Below are positions 1 through 6,610 of a stretch of 8,590 nucleotides of DNA, in pieces. The DNA comes from Planctomycetota bacterium (GTDB lineage Bacteria > Planctomycetota > Phycisphaerae > Tepidisphaerales > Tepidisphaeraceae), in NCBI GenBank assembly GCA_023417885.1, contig JAEZED010000120.1:1-8590 (forward strand), read 5' to 3'. Position 1 is the stretch's first letter, and each line of letters opens with the position of its first letter. The translations under genes were made by a program, and so were the position numbers. The notes under the pieces were generated by a model, which saw nothing but the letters and a program-made list of their open reading frames with translations, was not told where the DNA came from and ran no database searches.

Positions 1-54
1 GCGCAGGGGTCGCTGCGCGCGAGGCGACGCTGTAAGATAAACGGGCGCAGCCGC

Positions 55-59
55 GGAGG
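55..59 (+). promoter_or_regulatory. Ribosome binding site of the DUF2306 gene
   Basis: GGAGG lies five bases before the ATG at 65. The possible GTG start at 59 begins on the last base of this GGAGG, so the spacing rules it out and fixes the ATG at 65. Confidence 0.75.
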
Positions 60-64
60 TGATC

Positions 65-745
65 ATGGCCAAGGTCCGATTCGCCCCGAAGCCGCTGAAG
101 TGGGCTCTGCTCGTCGCTCTGCTCGGCGTCGGGCTCTGGTACGCGCTGGATGCTGTCGTCTACGCCGTCGTACGGGAGAGACCCAGCCACGAATCCTGGT
201 ATAGAACGCTCAGCTCCTTTGTCCACCTGGCCGTAGCAACGCCTCTGCTGTTGCTGGCACCACTTCAGTTCAGCCGACGGATCCGCGGGAGCAAGCCCAT
301 CTGGCACCGGACGATGGGCCGGGTATTCATATCGTGCTCGCTTGTCGCCGCGGCCGGGGCTGTCTATCTCGGCGCCACGTTCGAGAGAGTGGGTTCACGC
401 ATTCCGCTTGTGCTGTTCGGCCTCCTTTGGCTTGCCTTCTCAACGGCGGCGTGGATCACGGCTCGCCGCGGTCTGTTCCTAGCCCACGAGCGGTTCGTCG
501 TTCGAAGCTATGCCCTTGCCCTGGCGTTCGTGATCGTCCGGCTGCTGGGCGAGTTTCAAGACGTCCTGTTTCCGTTTATGGTCGATCAGGCACTCAGGGA
601 CACGAGCCGCGAGTGGCTGAGCTTCGTGCTGCCGCTGCTCGTGGTCGAGGTCGGATACACCTGGTGGCCCTCGCTCGGTGGCTTCAGGGCACGATTACCC
701 GTACGGCCAGCGCATGCTTCGGTGACGGCGTCGCCCCCGGTTTAG
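65..745 (+). CDS. DUF2306 family integral membrane protein
   Basis: This is a predicted inner-membrane protein of 226 residues with about six hydrophobic helices (roughly residues 11-33, 52-68, 86-105, 113-133, 146-162 and 184-202). It fits the DUF2306 family by pattern. Helix 2 starts with a His and runs into a PLQF-type motif (FVHLAV at 52-57, LAPLQFSRRIR at 64-74). A short loop then carries HRTMGR (81-86), and HERFVVRSYAL (141-151) precedes helix 5, which ends in an Arg (VRLLGEF). The His residues at 54, 81 and 141 are the kind conserved in the family. The family has no assigned biochemical role that I can state. The start is ATG 65 because of the GGAGG at 55-59. The last 20 or so residues are polar and variable. 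Codon use is less GC-biased than in the methyltransferase that follows. The gap to that gene is 104 bases. Confidence 0.85.
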   Translation: MAKVRFAPKPLKWALLVALLGVGLWYALDAVVYAVVRERPSHESWYRTLSSFVHLAVATPLLLLAPLQFSRRIRGSKPIWHRTMGRVFISCSLVAAAGAVYLGATFERVGSRIPLVLFGLLWLAFSTAAWITARRGLFLAHERFVVRSYALALAFVIVRLLGEFQDVLFPFMVDQALRDTSREWLSFVLPLLVVEVGYTWWPSLGGFRARLPVRPAHASVTASPPV

Positions 746-849
746 CTTGCCGAGCGTCGAGTGGTGAAGCTGACGGGCCGTCGAGGCAATTGTGTAGGGC
801 CTGGACGGGAAACGTCGTTCGGCGATGCGGGTGCCTTCGGTCGCGAAAC

Positions 850-1482
850 ATGAATCGTCGAGAGCATTGGGACCGGGCGTATCGAGCGAAGGGGCCGCGG
901 GGCGTGAGCTGGTTCCAGCAGCGCCCGGACATGTCGCTCTCCCTGATCGCGCAGGCCGGCGTCGACCCGGCCGCCGGCGTGATCGACATCGGCGGCGGTG
1001 CGTCGACGCTGGTGGATCATCTGCTCGCTGCCGGCCACGAGCATCCCGCGGTGCTCGATGTCTCCCCGGTCGCGCTGTTCGAATCGCGGGCGCGACTCGG
1101 CGCGCGGGCGGCGGAGGTCGAGTGGATCGAGCAGGACGTGACGCGCTTCGGCCCCGCCCGGCGCTTCGGCCTGTGGCACGACCGCGCCGTCTTTCACTTC
1201 CTGACCGACGCGGCGGATCGGCGGCTATACGTCCAGAGCATGCGGCAGGCGCTCAAGCCCGGTGGCGCTGTCATCATCGCGACGTTCGCGCTGGACGGCC
1301 CGATGAAATGCAGCGGGCTGGAAGTGGTCCGGTATGACGAAGCGGCGTTGCTCGCGGAGCTGGGAAGCGACTTCGCCCTGGAGGACGTTCGCCGCGAGAA
1401 CCATCACACGCCGTGGGGCGCCGGGCAGCGCTTCATCTACTTTCTGCTGCGCTACTCGCCCGCCGCGCCCGGAGCCGCATGA
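850..1482 (+). CDS. Class I SAM-dependent methyltransferase
   Basis: This is a cytoplasmic methyltransferase of 210 residues with a Rossmann fold. The N-terminus (HWDRAYRAKGPRGVSWFQ, residues 6-23) is typical of a widespread family of small uncharacterised methyltransferases. Motif I, which binds AdoMet, is VIDIGGGAS (44-52). The acidic residue ending strand 2 is D70 in VLDVS. The adenine-contacting position is probably IEQDVT (93-98). Motif IV/post-motif is WHDRAVFHFL (109-118), and LKPGGAVIIATF (135-146) is motif VI. No NPPY or DPPY motif of DNA amino-methyltransferases is present, so a small molecule or protein substrate is more likely; which one cannot be told. The reading frame stays open upstream to 334, but the family's N-terminus begins at ATG 850. 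No strong Shine-Dalgarno is visible. The GNAT gene starts 46 bases downstream on the same strand. Confidence 0.85.
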   Translation: MNRREHWDRAYRAKGPRGVSWFQQRPDMSLSLIAQAGVDPAAGVIDIGGGASTLVDHLLAAGHEHPAVLDVSPVALFESRARLGARAAEVEWIEQDVTRFGPARRFGLWHDRAVFHFLTDAADRRLYVQSMRQALKPGGAVIIATFALDGPMKCSGLEVVRYDEAALLAELGSDFALEDVRRENHHTPWGAGQRFIYFLLRYSPAAPGAA

Positions 1483-1511
1483 CCCGCCGATGCGCCGGGC
1501 CGGGCAGTCGG

Positions 1512-1517
1512 TATAGT
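1512..1517 (+). promoter_or_regulatory. Possible -10 box before the GNAT gene
   Basis: TATAGT matches a sigma-70 -10 hexamer at five of six positions and ends 11 bases before the ATG at 1529. No -35 box is recognisable 17 bases upstream. If used, the transcript would be almost leaderless, which would fit the absence of a Shine-Dalgarno at this start. One hexamer is weak evidence. Confidence 0.25.
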
Positions 1518-1528
1518 GTCCGTTGGTC

Positions 1529-2065
1529 ATGCCGCACATGATTCTGCGCCCCTTCGGCGTCGATGAAGGCTCGCTGGTCCGTCTCGTGCGCCTGCGCTCT
1601 CTGGCGGAGGCGCCGTACGCCTTTGGCGCGGGAAGCCATGAGGCGGAGTCGAGGCTGCCGGAGGCTTACTGGCACGAGCTGGCCGCGCAACTGGGCGGCG
1701 GCGACCCGAAGTGGGGCGACCGGTGCGTCGGCTACGTCGTGCTCAACGGGGAGGAGGCGTGCGGGACGGCCACGTGCTTCCTTTGCCCCGAGGTGGCGGG
1801 CCGCGCGTACCTCACGGCGGCGTGGGTCGATCCGCGCTACCGCGGCCGCGGGCTTGGGCGCCGGCTCGTGGAGCAGGCGCTCGGCTGGGCGGCGGATCGC
1901 GGCGCCGATCACCTGCGCCTCTGGGTGGACGACACCAACCCGTCCGCCGCCGGCTTCTACGAGGCGATGGGCTTCATCGCGACAGGTCAGAGCCAGCCGA
2001 CCGGCGAAGACGCGACGGCTCGCCAGAGCGCCTACGAGCGACGGCTGGGCCAGGCCGCGACGTGA
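1529..2065 (+). CDS. GNAT family N-acetyltransferase
   Basis: This is a Gcn5-related acetyltransferase of 178 residues, acting in the cytoplasm and transferring an acetyl group from acetyl-CoA to an amine. It opens with a typical GNAT strand 1 (MILRPFGVDEG, residues 4-14). The acetyl-CoA pyrophosphate loop is in motif A, VDPRYRGRGLGRRLVEQAL (100-118), with the R-x-x-G-x-G core. Motif B is NPSAAGFYEAMGF (137-149), with the conserved Tyr at 144 acting as the usual general acid. The length is normal. The substrate is not identifiable; similar enzymes act on protein N-termini, polyamines or antibiotics. The start may be TTG 1523, ATG 1529 or ATG 1538, and none has a good ribosome binding site; 1538 would begin right at the domain. 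It follows the methyltransferase by 46 bases and converges on the glycosyltransferase gene. Confidence 0.85.
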   Translation: MPHMILRPFGVDEGSLVRLVRLRSLAEAPYAFGAGSHEAESRLPEAYWHELAAQLGGGDPKWGDRCVGYVVLNGEEACGTATCFLCPEVAGRAYLTAAWVDPRYRGRGLGRRLVEQALGWAADRGADHLRLWVDDTNPSAAGFYEAMGFIATGQSQPTGEDATARQSAYERRLGQAAT

Positions 2066-2067
2066 AG

Positions 2068-2087
2068 GGGCTCGTTGCCGGGAGCCC
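2068..2087. terminator. Weak hairpin between convergent genes
   Basis: GGGCTC at 2068-2073 pairs with GAGCCC at 2082-2087 across an 8-base loop. It starts three bases after the GNAT stop and lies 38 bases beyond the end of the oppositely oriented glycosyltransferase gene. Neither strand has a T-tract, so this is not a standard intrinsic terminator, but it is the only reasonable stem in the 60-base gap. Confidence 0.3.
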
Positions 2088-2125
2088 GCCTGGTCAGAAG
2101 CGGATCGCCCGTGGAGCGGGAGGTG

Positions 2126-3424
2126 TCAACGACCCAGCGCTTCGCGCAGCAGCCGCGCGCGCTCGGCGAAGTTGGGGCGGGCGGTGAATCGCTCGGCTTG
2201 TGCCCGCGCGGCGCGCGCCATCGCCGCGAGCCGGCCCGGATCGCGCGCCAGGGTGGTGATGGCCGCGGCGAGGGAGGCGGGGTCGTGCGCGGGCGTCAGC
2301 AGGCCGGCCGCCTGCGTCACCTCGCGGACGTAAGGGTCGCTATAGCCGACGGCGGGCGCGGCCCGGGCCATCGCCTCGATGACATTGCGCGGGCTCTCGG
2401 GGGTCTTGTGGCAGAAGACGAAGAGGTCGGCGCGCGACAGGTCGTCCATGATGCGCCCGCGATCCACGAAGCCGGGCGCCTCGACGATGTCCGCAAGCCC
2501 CTGCGCTTCCAGCGCCTCGCGAAGCGCCCCCTGCTGCGGGCCGTCGCCATACCAGCATGCGGTGAAATCGAGCGCCGCACCGCCGGCATCCGGGGCACGC
2601 AGGCGGGCGAGCGTCGTCACCCAGTCGAGGGGGCCCTTCATCTCGGCGGTGCGCCCGGCGTACACGATGCGACGGGGGGCGTCCGGACCGGAGGCGGCGA
2701 GCCGGGCCGCCTTGGCCTCGACGTCGGCCGGCGGCATCAGGTCGTCGTCGCGCAGGGTTCCGGCGTAGACGGAGACGGCCGCGGGCGTCAGGCGCGAATA
2801 GGCCTCGTAGATCGTCGGGCCGTGGCACATGACGAGGTCGGCGTGGGTGATGAGCCGCCGGTGCCAGGCCGCCATGCGGCGGGCCATCAGCTCGCGCGAC
2901 ATCCGGCGCAGCGCCGGGAGTGACCGGGCTTCCCTGCGGACGACCTCGTCCTCGACACGGTCGGCCGTCACGGCGTATGGATGATGCATGCGCCGGGCCT
3001 CGTCGGCGACCATCCCGGGCCAGTCGCCGCGAAACCCGCCGATGGTGGCCAGGACGTATCGGCTTCGGCGGACGTGCTCGCGAATCGTGCCGCGGGCGGC
3101 GCCGGCGTGGCGGGCGGCGGCGAACCGGCTGGCGAATGCCCACGGGAGGGCCACGACGGTGAGGCGGTCGTGCCCGGGAATGGAGTCGACGCGCCGCCAG
3201 GTGGTGAGGGGCGCCTTGTGACGCGCCACCTTGTCGCGAGCGACCCTGTCCGCCGACGGAAAGAGGGGGACGATGACGCAGACGGTCTCGAAGAGCTCCA
3301 GCCAGAGCGCCACCCCGCCGGCGCTGCTCATCTCCAGCGACAACGTCCCGTCGGCCTCGCGGCGGGCCGGCGTGTAGAGTCCCATCAGCAGCTCGTGGCG
3401 GAGGCCGTCGTCGTTGTTGCTCAT
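2126..3424 (-). CDS. GT4-like glycosyltransferase family 1 protein
   Basis: This is a predicted retaining, nucleotide-sugar-dependent glycosyltransferase of GT-B fold, 432 residues. The N-terminal acceptor domain covers about 1-245. The C-terminal donor-binding domain covers about 250-432. It begins with VYAGRTAEMKGPLDWV (254-269), where R258 and K263 occupy the phosphate-binding positions. WYGDGPQ follows (291-297), then PGFVDRGRIMDDLSRADLFVF (317-337) and TPESPRNVIEAMA (341-353). In place of the usual E-x7-E pair, the two glutamates (343 and 350) are six residues apart, as in a sub-group of GT4 enzymes with a PESPR motif. No membrane segment is seen. It could act on cell-surface or exopolysaccharide glycans; donor and acceptor are unknown. 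The start is ATG 3424. A GGAG lies 13 bases upstream and is poorly spaced. It is co-oriented with the transporter pair, 123 bases downstream of it. Confidence 0.82.
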   Translation of the reverse strand: MSNNDDGLRHELLMGLYTPARREADGTLSLEMSSAGGVALWLELFETVCVIVPLFPSADRVARDKVARHKAPLTTWRRVDSIPGHDRLTVVALPWAFASRFAAARHAGAARGTIREHVRRSRYVLATIGGFRGDWPGMVADEARRMHHPYAVTADRVEDEVVRREARSLPALRRMSRELMARRMAAWHRRLITHADLVMCHGPTIYEAYSRLTPAAVSVYAGTLRDDDLMPPADVEAKAARLAASGPDAPRRIVYAGRTAEMKGPLDWVTTLARLRAPDAGGAALDFTACWYGDGPQQGALREALEAQGLADIVEAPGFVDRGRIMDDLSRADLFVFCHKTPESPRNVIEAMARAAPAVGYSDPYVREVTQAAGLLTPAHDPASLAAAITTLARDPGRLAAMARAARAQAERFTARPNFAERARLLREALGR

Positions 3425-3434
3425 ACGGATCCGT
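3425..3434. repeat. 10-base palindrome next to the glycosyltransferase start
   Basis: ACGGATCCGT is a perfect palindrome directly abutting the ATG at 3424. A second, GACGGCCGTC, lies at 3467-3476. Both sit in the 123-base gap between the two-helix protein and the glycosyltransferase. They could be protein-binding sites or simply chance in GC-rich DNA. No clear intrinsic terminator for the transporter genes is visible in this gap. Confidence 0.25.
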
Positions 3435-3547
3435 CAGCTCCGCCCGCACGATACGCAATGGCCCGAGACGGCCGTCGATATTACCCGGACGGCTCGCCGC
3501 CGGTTGGCACGGCCGTTGGCGATGTGGTGATGCGCTTGGAACGCGCC

Positions 3548-4447
3548 TCAACCCCGCGGCAGGCGTTGGGCGGATTCGTCCAGGAGCGGGAGGACGCGGT
3601 GGAGCGCGGCGACGGCTTCGGACTCGTCGCCGTCGGCGGCGGCGCTCCAGGCGCGGTTGAGCTGGCGCTCCGCGGCGGCGTAGGCGTCCATGAGGCGGGC
3701 GTAGCCGGCCATCCCGCCGGTTGCGACGATGCGGGGGCGGGCGTCGAGGAAGGCGAGCAGATGGGTCTTCTGCAAGGCGCCGATGCGCTCGACGATGAGG
3801 TCGTTGGCGGAGTCGCCCCGATCGACCGGCACGGCCGCGACCGGCCCGGGCGGACCGGTCCAGGCGGGGCTGCCGGCGGGGGCGGAAGTGCCGGGCGTCA
3901 TCGCCTCGGCAGCGCCGATGGAGGGGCGGGCGGCGGTGGCCGGGCCGGAGAAGGCGGTCGTGCCGGCGGGTTCTTCGCCACGGCGCAGCGCGGCGAGGAG
4001 GTGATCCACCTCGGCGCGAATGGCCGCGAGCGTCGTCGCCGGGTCGGCGGGACCGGTGGCGGTTGCGGTCGCGTCGGCGGCGGAGAGCGCGCGGGCGGCG
4101 TCGCGGCGCAGGTAGAGCCCGGCCCCGAGGAGACCGGCACAGCCCAAGGCGAAGAGCCACCACCCCGTCCACCGTCCGAATGCGAACTCCTTGGTCTTGA
4201 CGCGCTCGACGCCGCCTTCGCGCAGCTCTGCGATGAGCTCGGGCGTGAGCGCCTGGCCCGGCTCGGCGATGGGCGCCGGATCCTCCCCTTCCGCGGCGGT
4301 GCGCGCGCCGGAGGGGGCGTTGAGGTGCAGGCCCTGGGCGTTCTGCGCGCCGGCATCGTTGTCGATGCGCGGGAGGTAGGCGGTGACGGCGCCGACGACG
4401 CCGAGGATGAGCGAAAAGGCGATGACGAGCAGTGCGAGGATCTTCAT
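3548..4447 (-). CDS. Two-helix membrane protein coupled to the OPT transporter
   Basis: I do not recognise the family. The product has 299 residues. It has a hydrophobic N-terminal helix (about 3-24), a polar segment with charged helix-forming stretches (28-93), and a second helix (WTGWWLFALGCAGLLGAGLYL, 93-113) followed by RRDAAR, a positive-inside signal. Next come a helical stretch with an acidic/basic pattern (138-158), a Pro/Ala/Gly-rich linker (about 160-207) and a C-terminal helical domain (about 212-296). This predicts both ends in the cytoplasm, the 28-93 segment outside and a cytoplasmic tail. The first helix could instead be a signal peptide. The ATG at 4447 overlaps the transporter's TGA by four bases (ATGA), so translation is very probably coupled. 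I infer an accessory, regulatory or assembly subunit of the OPT transporter. No enzyme motif is visible. Confidence 0.75.
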   Translation of the reverse strand: MKILALLVIAFSLILGVVGAVTAYLPRIDNDAGAQNAQGLHLNAPSGARTAAEGEDPAPIAEPGQALTPELIAELREGGVERVKTKEFAFGRWTGWWLFALGCAGLLGAGLYLRRDAARALSAADATATATGPADPATTLAAIRAEVDHLLAALRRGEEPAGTTAFSGPATAARPSIGAAEAMTPGTSAPAGSPAWTGPPGPVAAVPVDRGDSANDLIVERIGALQKTHLLAFLDARPRIVATGGMAGYARLMDAYAAAERQLNRAWSAAADGDESEAVAALHRVLPLLDESAQRLPRG

Positions 4448-6342
4448 GCTCCACCTCCCATGAGCACGACGGCGCTGATGCACAGGGACAGGACGGCTTC
4501 GCCGACGATCAGGCCGGCGCAGAGCGGCACGCCCCACTCCTCCGCCCAGGCGCGGCCCTTGATCCTGCCAACGACCATGTTCGCGATGCACCCGATGCCG
4601 TAGGTGAGGATGTACGCGACCGGCAGGTACATCGAGAGCCCGACGAGCACGCCGAGCCCCGGGAAGAGGCCGACCCCGAGCAGGATGCCCAGCAACCCGC
4701 CCATGCCGTAGAGGGCGTAAGGCATCTCGCCCCCCTGGACGCCGGAGATAACCGCCTCCAGCGCCTGGGCCTGCGGGGCGGGCGTCTGAGTGCCCGGGCC
4801 CAGCGGCGGTCCGCCCTGCTGCACGTTGACCTGCGTGATGAGCACGAGCGTGGCCATCGTAATGATCGGGCCGATGGCGGCGGTTGCGATCTCGACGATC
4901 TGCTGGCGCTTCGGGCTGGCGCCGACGATGTAGCCGGTCTTGAGGTCGGCCATCATGTCCGCGGCGCAGGTGATCGCCACGCAGAGGGCCGCGCCGAGCA
5001 TGACGGCGCTGACGACGTCCTCCTTGCCGGAGAGGAACATGACCAGGACGACCGTCAGCAGCGCCAGGCCGCTGATGGGCGACCAGTCGGTCATGCCGGT
5101 GCACTGGGCGATGATGATGCCGGCGAACCAGATCCACGCTGCGGCGACCAGCGCGACGATCGCCCGCGCCGCCCACGGCGGCAGCCCGCCCAGCAGCCCG
5201 CCGACGGCCGCCCCCTGCCCGGAGAACTCCGAGGCGAGCAGGAGCAGCACGATCGCGCCGATGGCGATCGCCAGCAGCGGCTTCCAGCCGAGCTCGTCGG
5301 TGTCGATCCCCCCGCCGCCGCTCCGGCCGGCGGCGATCATCGCCTTGAACCCCTCGCGGATCGCCGGCAGCGCCGCCAGCACGCCCATCAGCGCGCCGCC
5401 GAGCAGGAGGCCGATCCCCAACGGCCGGTTGAACGCCCCCAGCGCATACCCGGCGGCGCCGTGGGCGGGGACGGTCTCCGGCATCCACCCCATTCGGAAG
5501 GCAAGCGGGTTGACGACCAGGTAGGCGAGCAATCCACCGGCGAGGACGACCAGTCCGGCCCGGCCCGTCAGGTACCCGGCGCCGATGGCGAACGGGGCGA
5601 TGGCGAACACGAGCTGAAAGTCGTCCGGCAGGCGCAGGGCGCGGCCGACGTCGACGGTGTCGTCGGCGACGATCAGATCCCCCTGCCCGTCGCCGTCGCG
5701 ATCGAGGCGGACGTTGGTCTCCCCCGCCGGCGGGTCGGACAGGCCGATGCCGAGGACGGAGTAGCCCGGCGCGCCGAGCTGTGGCAGGGCCGTCGGGAGG
5801 AAGATCAGCGCGCCGATGACGATGCCGACGAGCAGGACGATCGTCTTGGAGACGCCGGCGCCGGGGCTCTTGAGGATCGCCCCCACCGCCACCGCGCTCG
5901 GGAAGCGCAGGCGCTCGATGTCGAGCATCTGCTTGCGCAGCGGAACGATGAAGACGCACCCCAGCAGCGCCCCCGCCACGCAGGCGAGCGTGATCCACCA
6001 GAAGTTCGGCTCGCTGAACGAAAGCCGGTGATCCCCCTCCAGCAGCAGCAGCACCGGCACCGTGAAGATGATCCCCGCGTTGGTCGTGTTCACCGCCGAC
6101 GCGATCGTCTGGCCGATGTTTGTCTCCAGGATCGTCCCGCGGCGGAGGATGCCCCTCAGCACGCCGAACCCCAGCACCGCCGCGATGGCGCTTCCGCCGA
6201 GCGTGAAGCCGATCTTCAGGCCGGCATACGTGATCGCGGCGTTCATGATCCCGCCGAAGATCACGCCGAAGAGGATGGAAGCGAGCGTGACCTCGCGATA
6301 AGCCGGCGGGGAATCTTCATGACCGGGACGGGCATCCGACAT
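4444..6342 (-). CDS. OPT family oligopeptide / metal-chelate transporter
   Basis: This is a large polytopic inner-membrane protein of 632 residues. The OPT superfamily takes up oligopeptides or metal-chelate complexes by secondary transport. The N-terminal half starts with REVTLASILFGVIFGGIMNAA (16-36) and has an N-IGQTIASA element (75-83). The family signature in the C-terminal half is CAADMMADLKTGYIVGASPKRQQ (459-481), followed by APQAQALEAVISGVQGGEMPYALYG (522-546) and a PVAYILTYGIGCIANMVVG end (574-592). About 14-16 hydrophobic spans can be counted, normal for bacterial members. Residues about 188-241 form a hydrophilic insertion with an EF-hand-like loop at 214-229. The substrate cannot be read from the sequence. 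Start ATG 6342 matches the family's N-terminus, with only a weak GGGGA upstream. It is the first gene of a unit with the two-helix protein, overlapping it by ATGA. Confidence 0.92.
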   Translation of the reverse strand: MSDARPGHEDSPPAYREVTLASILFGVIFGGIMNAAITYAGLKIGFTLGGSAIAAVLGFGVLRGILRRGTILETNIGQTIASAVNTTNAGIIFTVPVLLLLEGDHRLSFSEPNFWWITLACVAGALLGCVFIVPLRKQMLDIERLRFPSAVAVGAILKSPGAGVSKTIVLLVGIVIGALIFLPTALPQLGAPGYSVLGIGLSDPPAGETNVRLDRDGDGQGDLIVADDTVDVGRALRLPDDFQLVFAIAPFAIGAGYLTGRAGLVVLAGGLLAYLVVNPLAFRMGWMPETVPAHGAAGYALGAFNRPLGIGLLLGGALMGVLAALPAIREGFKAMIAAGRSGGGGIDTDELGWKPLLAIAIGAIVLLLLASEFSGQGAAVGGLLGGLPPWAARAIVALVAAAWIWFAGIIIAQCTGMTDWSPISGLALLTVVLVMFLSGKEDVVSAVMLGAALCVAITCAADMMADLKTGYIVGASPKRQQIVEIATAAIGPIITMATLVLITQVNVQQGGPPLGPGTQTPAPQAQALEAVISGVQGGEMPYALYGMGGLLGILLGVGLFPGLGVLVGLSMYLPVAYILTYGIGCIANMVVGRIKGRAWAEEWGVPLCAGLIVGEAVLSLCISAVVLMGGGA

Positions 6343-6390
6343 GTCCCCAGTCTACCGCCGCCTTCCGAGCCGCCAAAGCCTTCCCCGGTG

Positions 6391-6403
6391 ACGATCAAAT
6401 CGT
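6391..6403. promoter_or_regulatory. Short inverted repeat upstream of the OPT gene
   Basis: ACGAT-CAA-ATCGT is a perfect 5-base inverted repeat 48 bases upstream of the transporter ATG, where an operator could sit. The rest of 6343-6610 (268 bases, between the divergent transporter and DUF2726 genes) must hold both promoters, but I see no clear -35/-10 pair. The repeat is short enough to be chance. Confidence 0.2.
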
Positions 6404-6610
6404 GCGATCCAGCCCCTCCAAGTGCGTCATGGTGCATGGGGTGCCTGCTGCCGGCGCTCTTCCGCCGCCCGAACCTGCTCCACCTGCTTGCGCATACAGG
6501 ACGCAGGCAAGTCGGCGGGGCCGCTTCGTCGCGGGCCGCGACGTTTGGCGCTCCGTCATCCCTTCAGTATCCTCGGCCGCGTCGACGTCGCCGGCGGAAA
6601 CGGGGGCAGG

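Noticed and set aside
1..54. Promoter for the DUF2306 gene (TAAGAT near 34-39)
   Set aside because: Only four of six -10 positions match and there is no -35 box; too little sequence is present upstream.
334..849. Upstream extension of the methyltransferase frame
   Set aside because: It overlaps the DUF2306 gene in another phase, and the methyltransferase family's N-terminus starts at ATG 850.
3532..3546. GCGC-TTGGAAC-GCGC stem at the end of the two-helix gene as a terminator
   Set aside because: Only four base pairs of self-complementary sequence and no T-tract; too weak to call.
2340..4454. Long - strand open frame (704 codons) across the glycosyltransferase and two-helix genes
   Set aside because: It is Arg/Pro-rich shadow translation in another phase of the same strand; the other frame carries recognisable motifs and an ATGA-coupled start.
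2981..4603. + strand open frame of 540 codons
   Set aside because: Gly/Arg/Ala-rich with no domain pattern, antisense to three better-supported genes.
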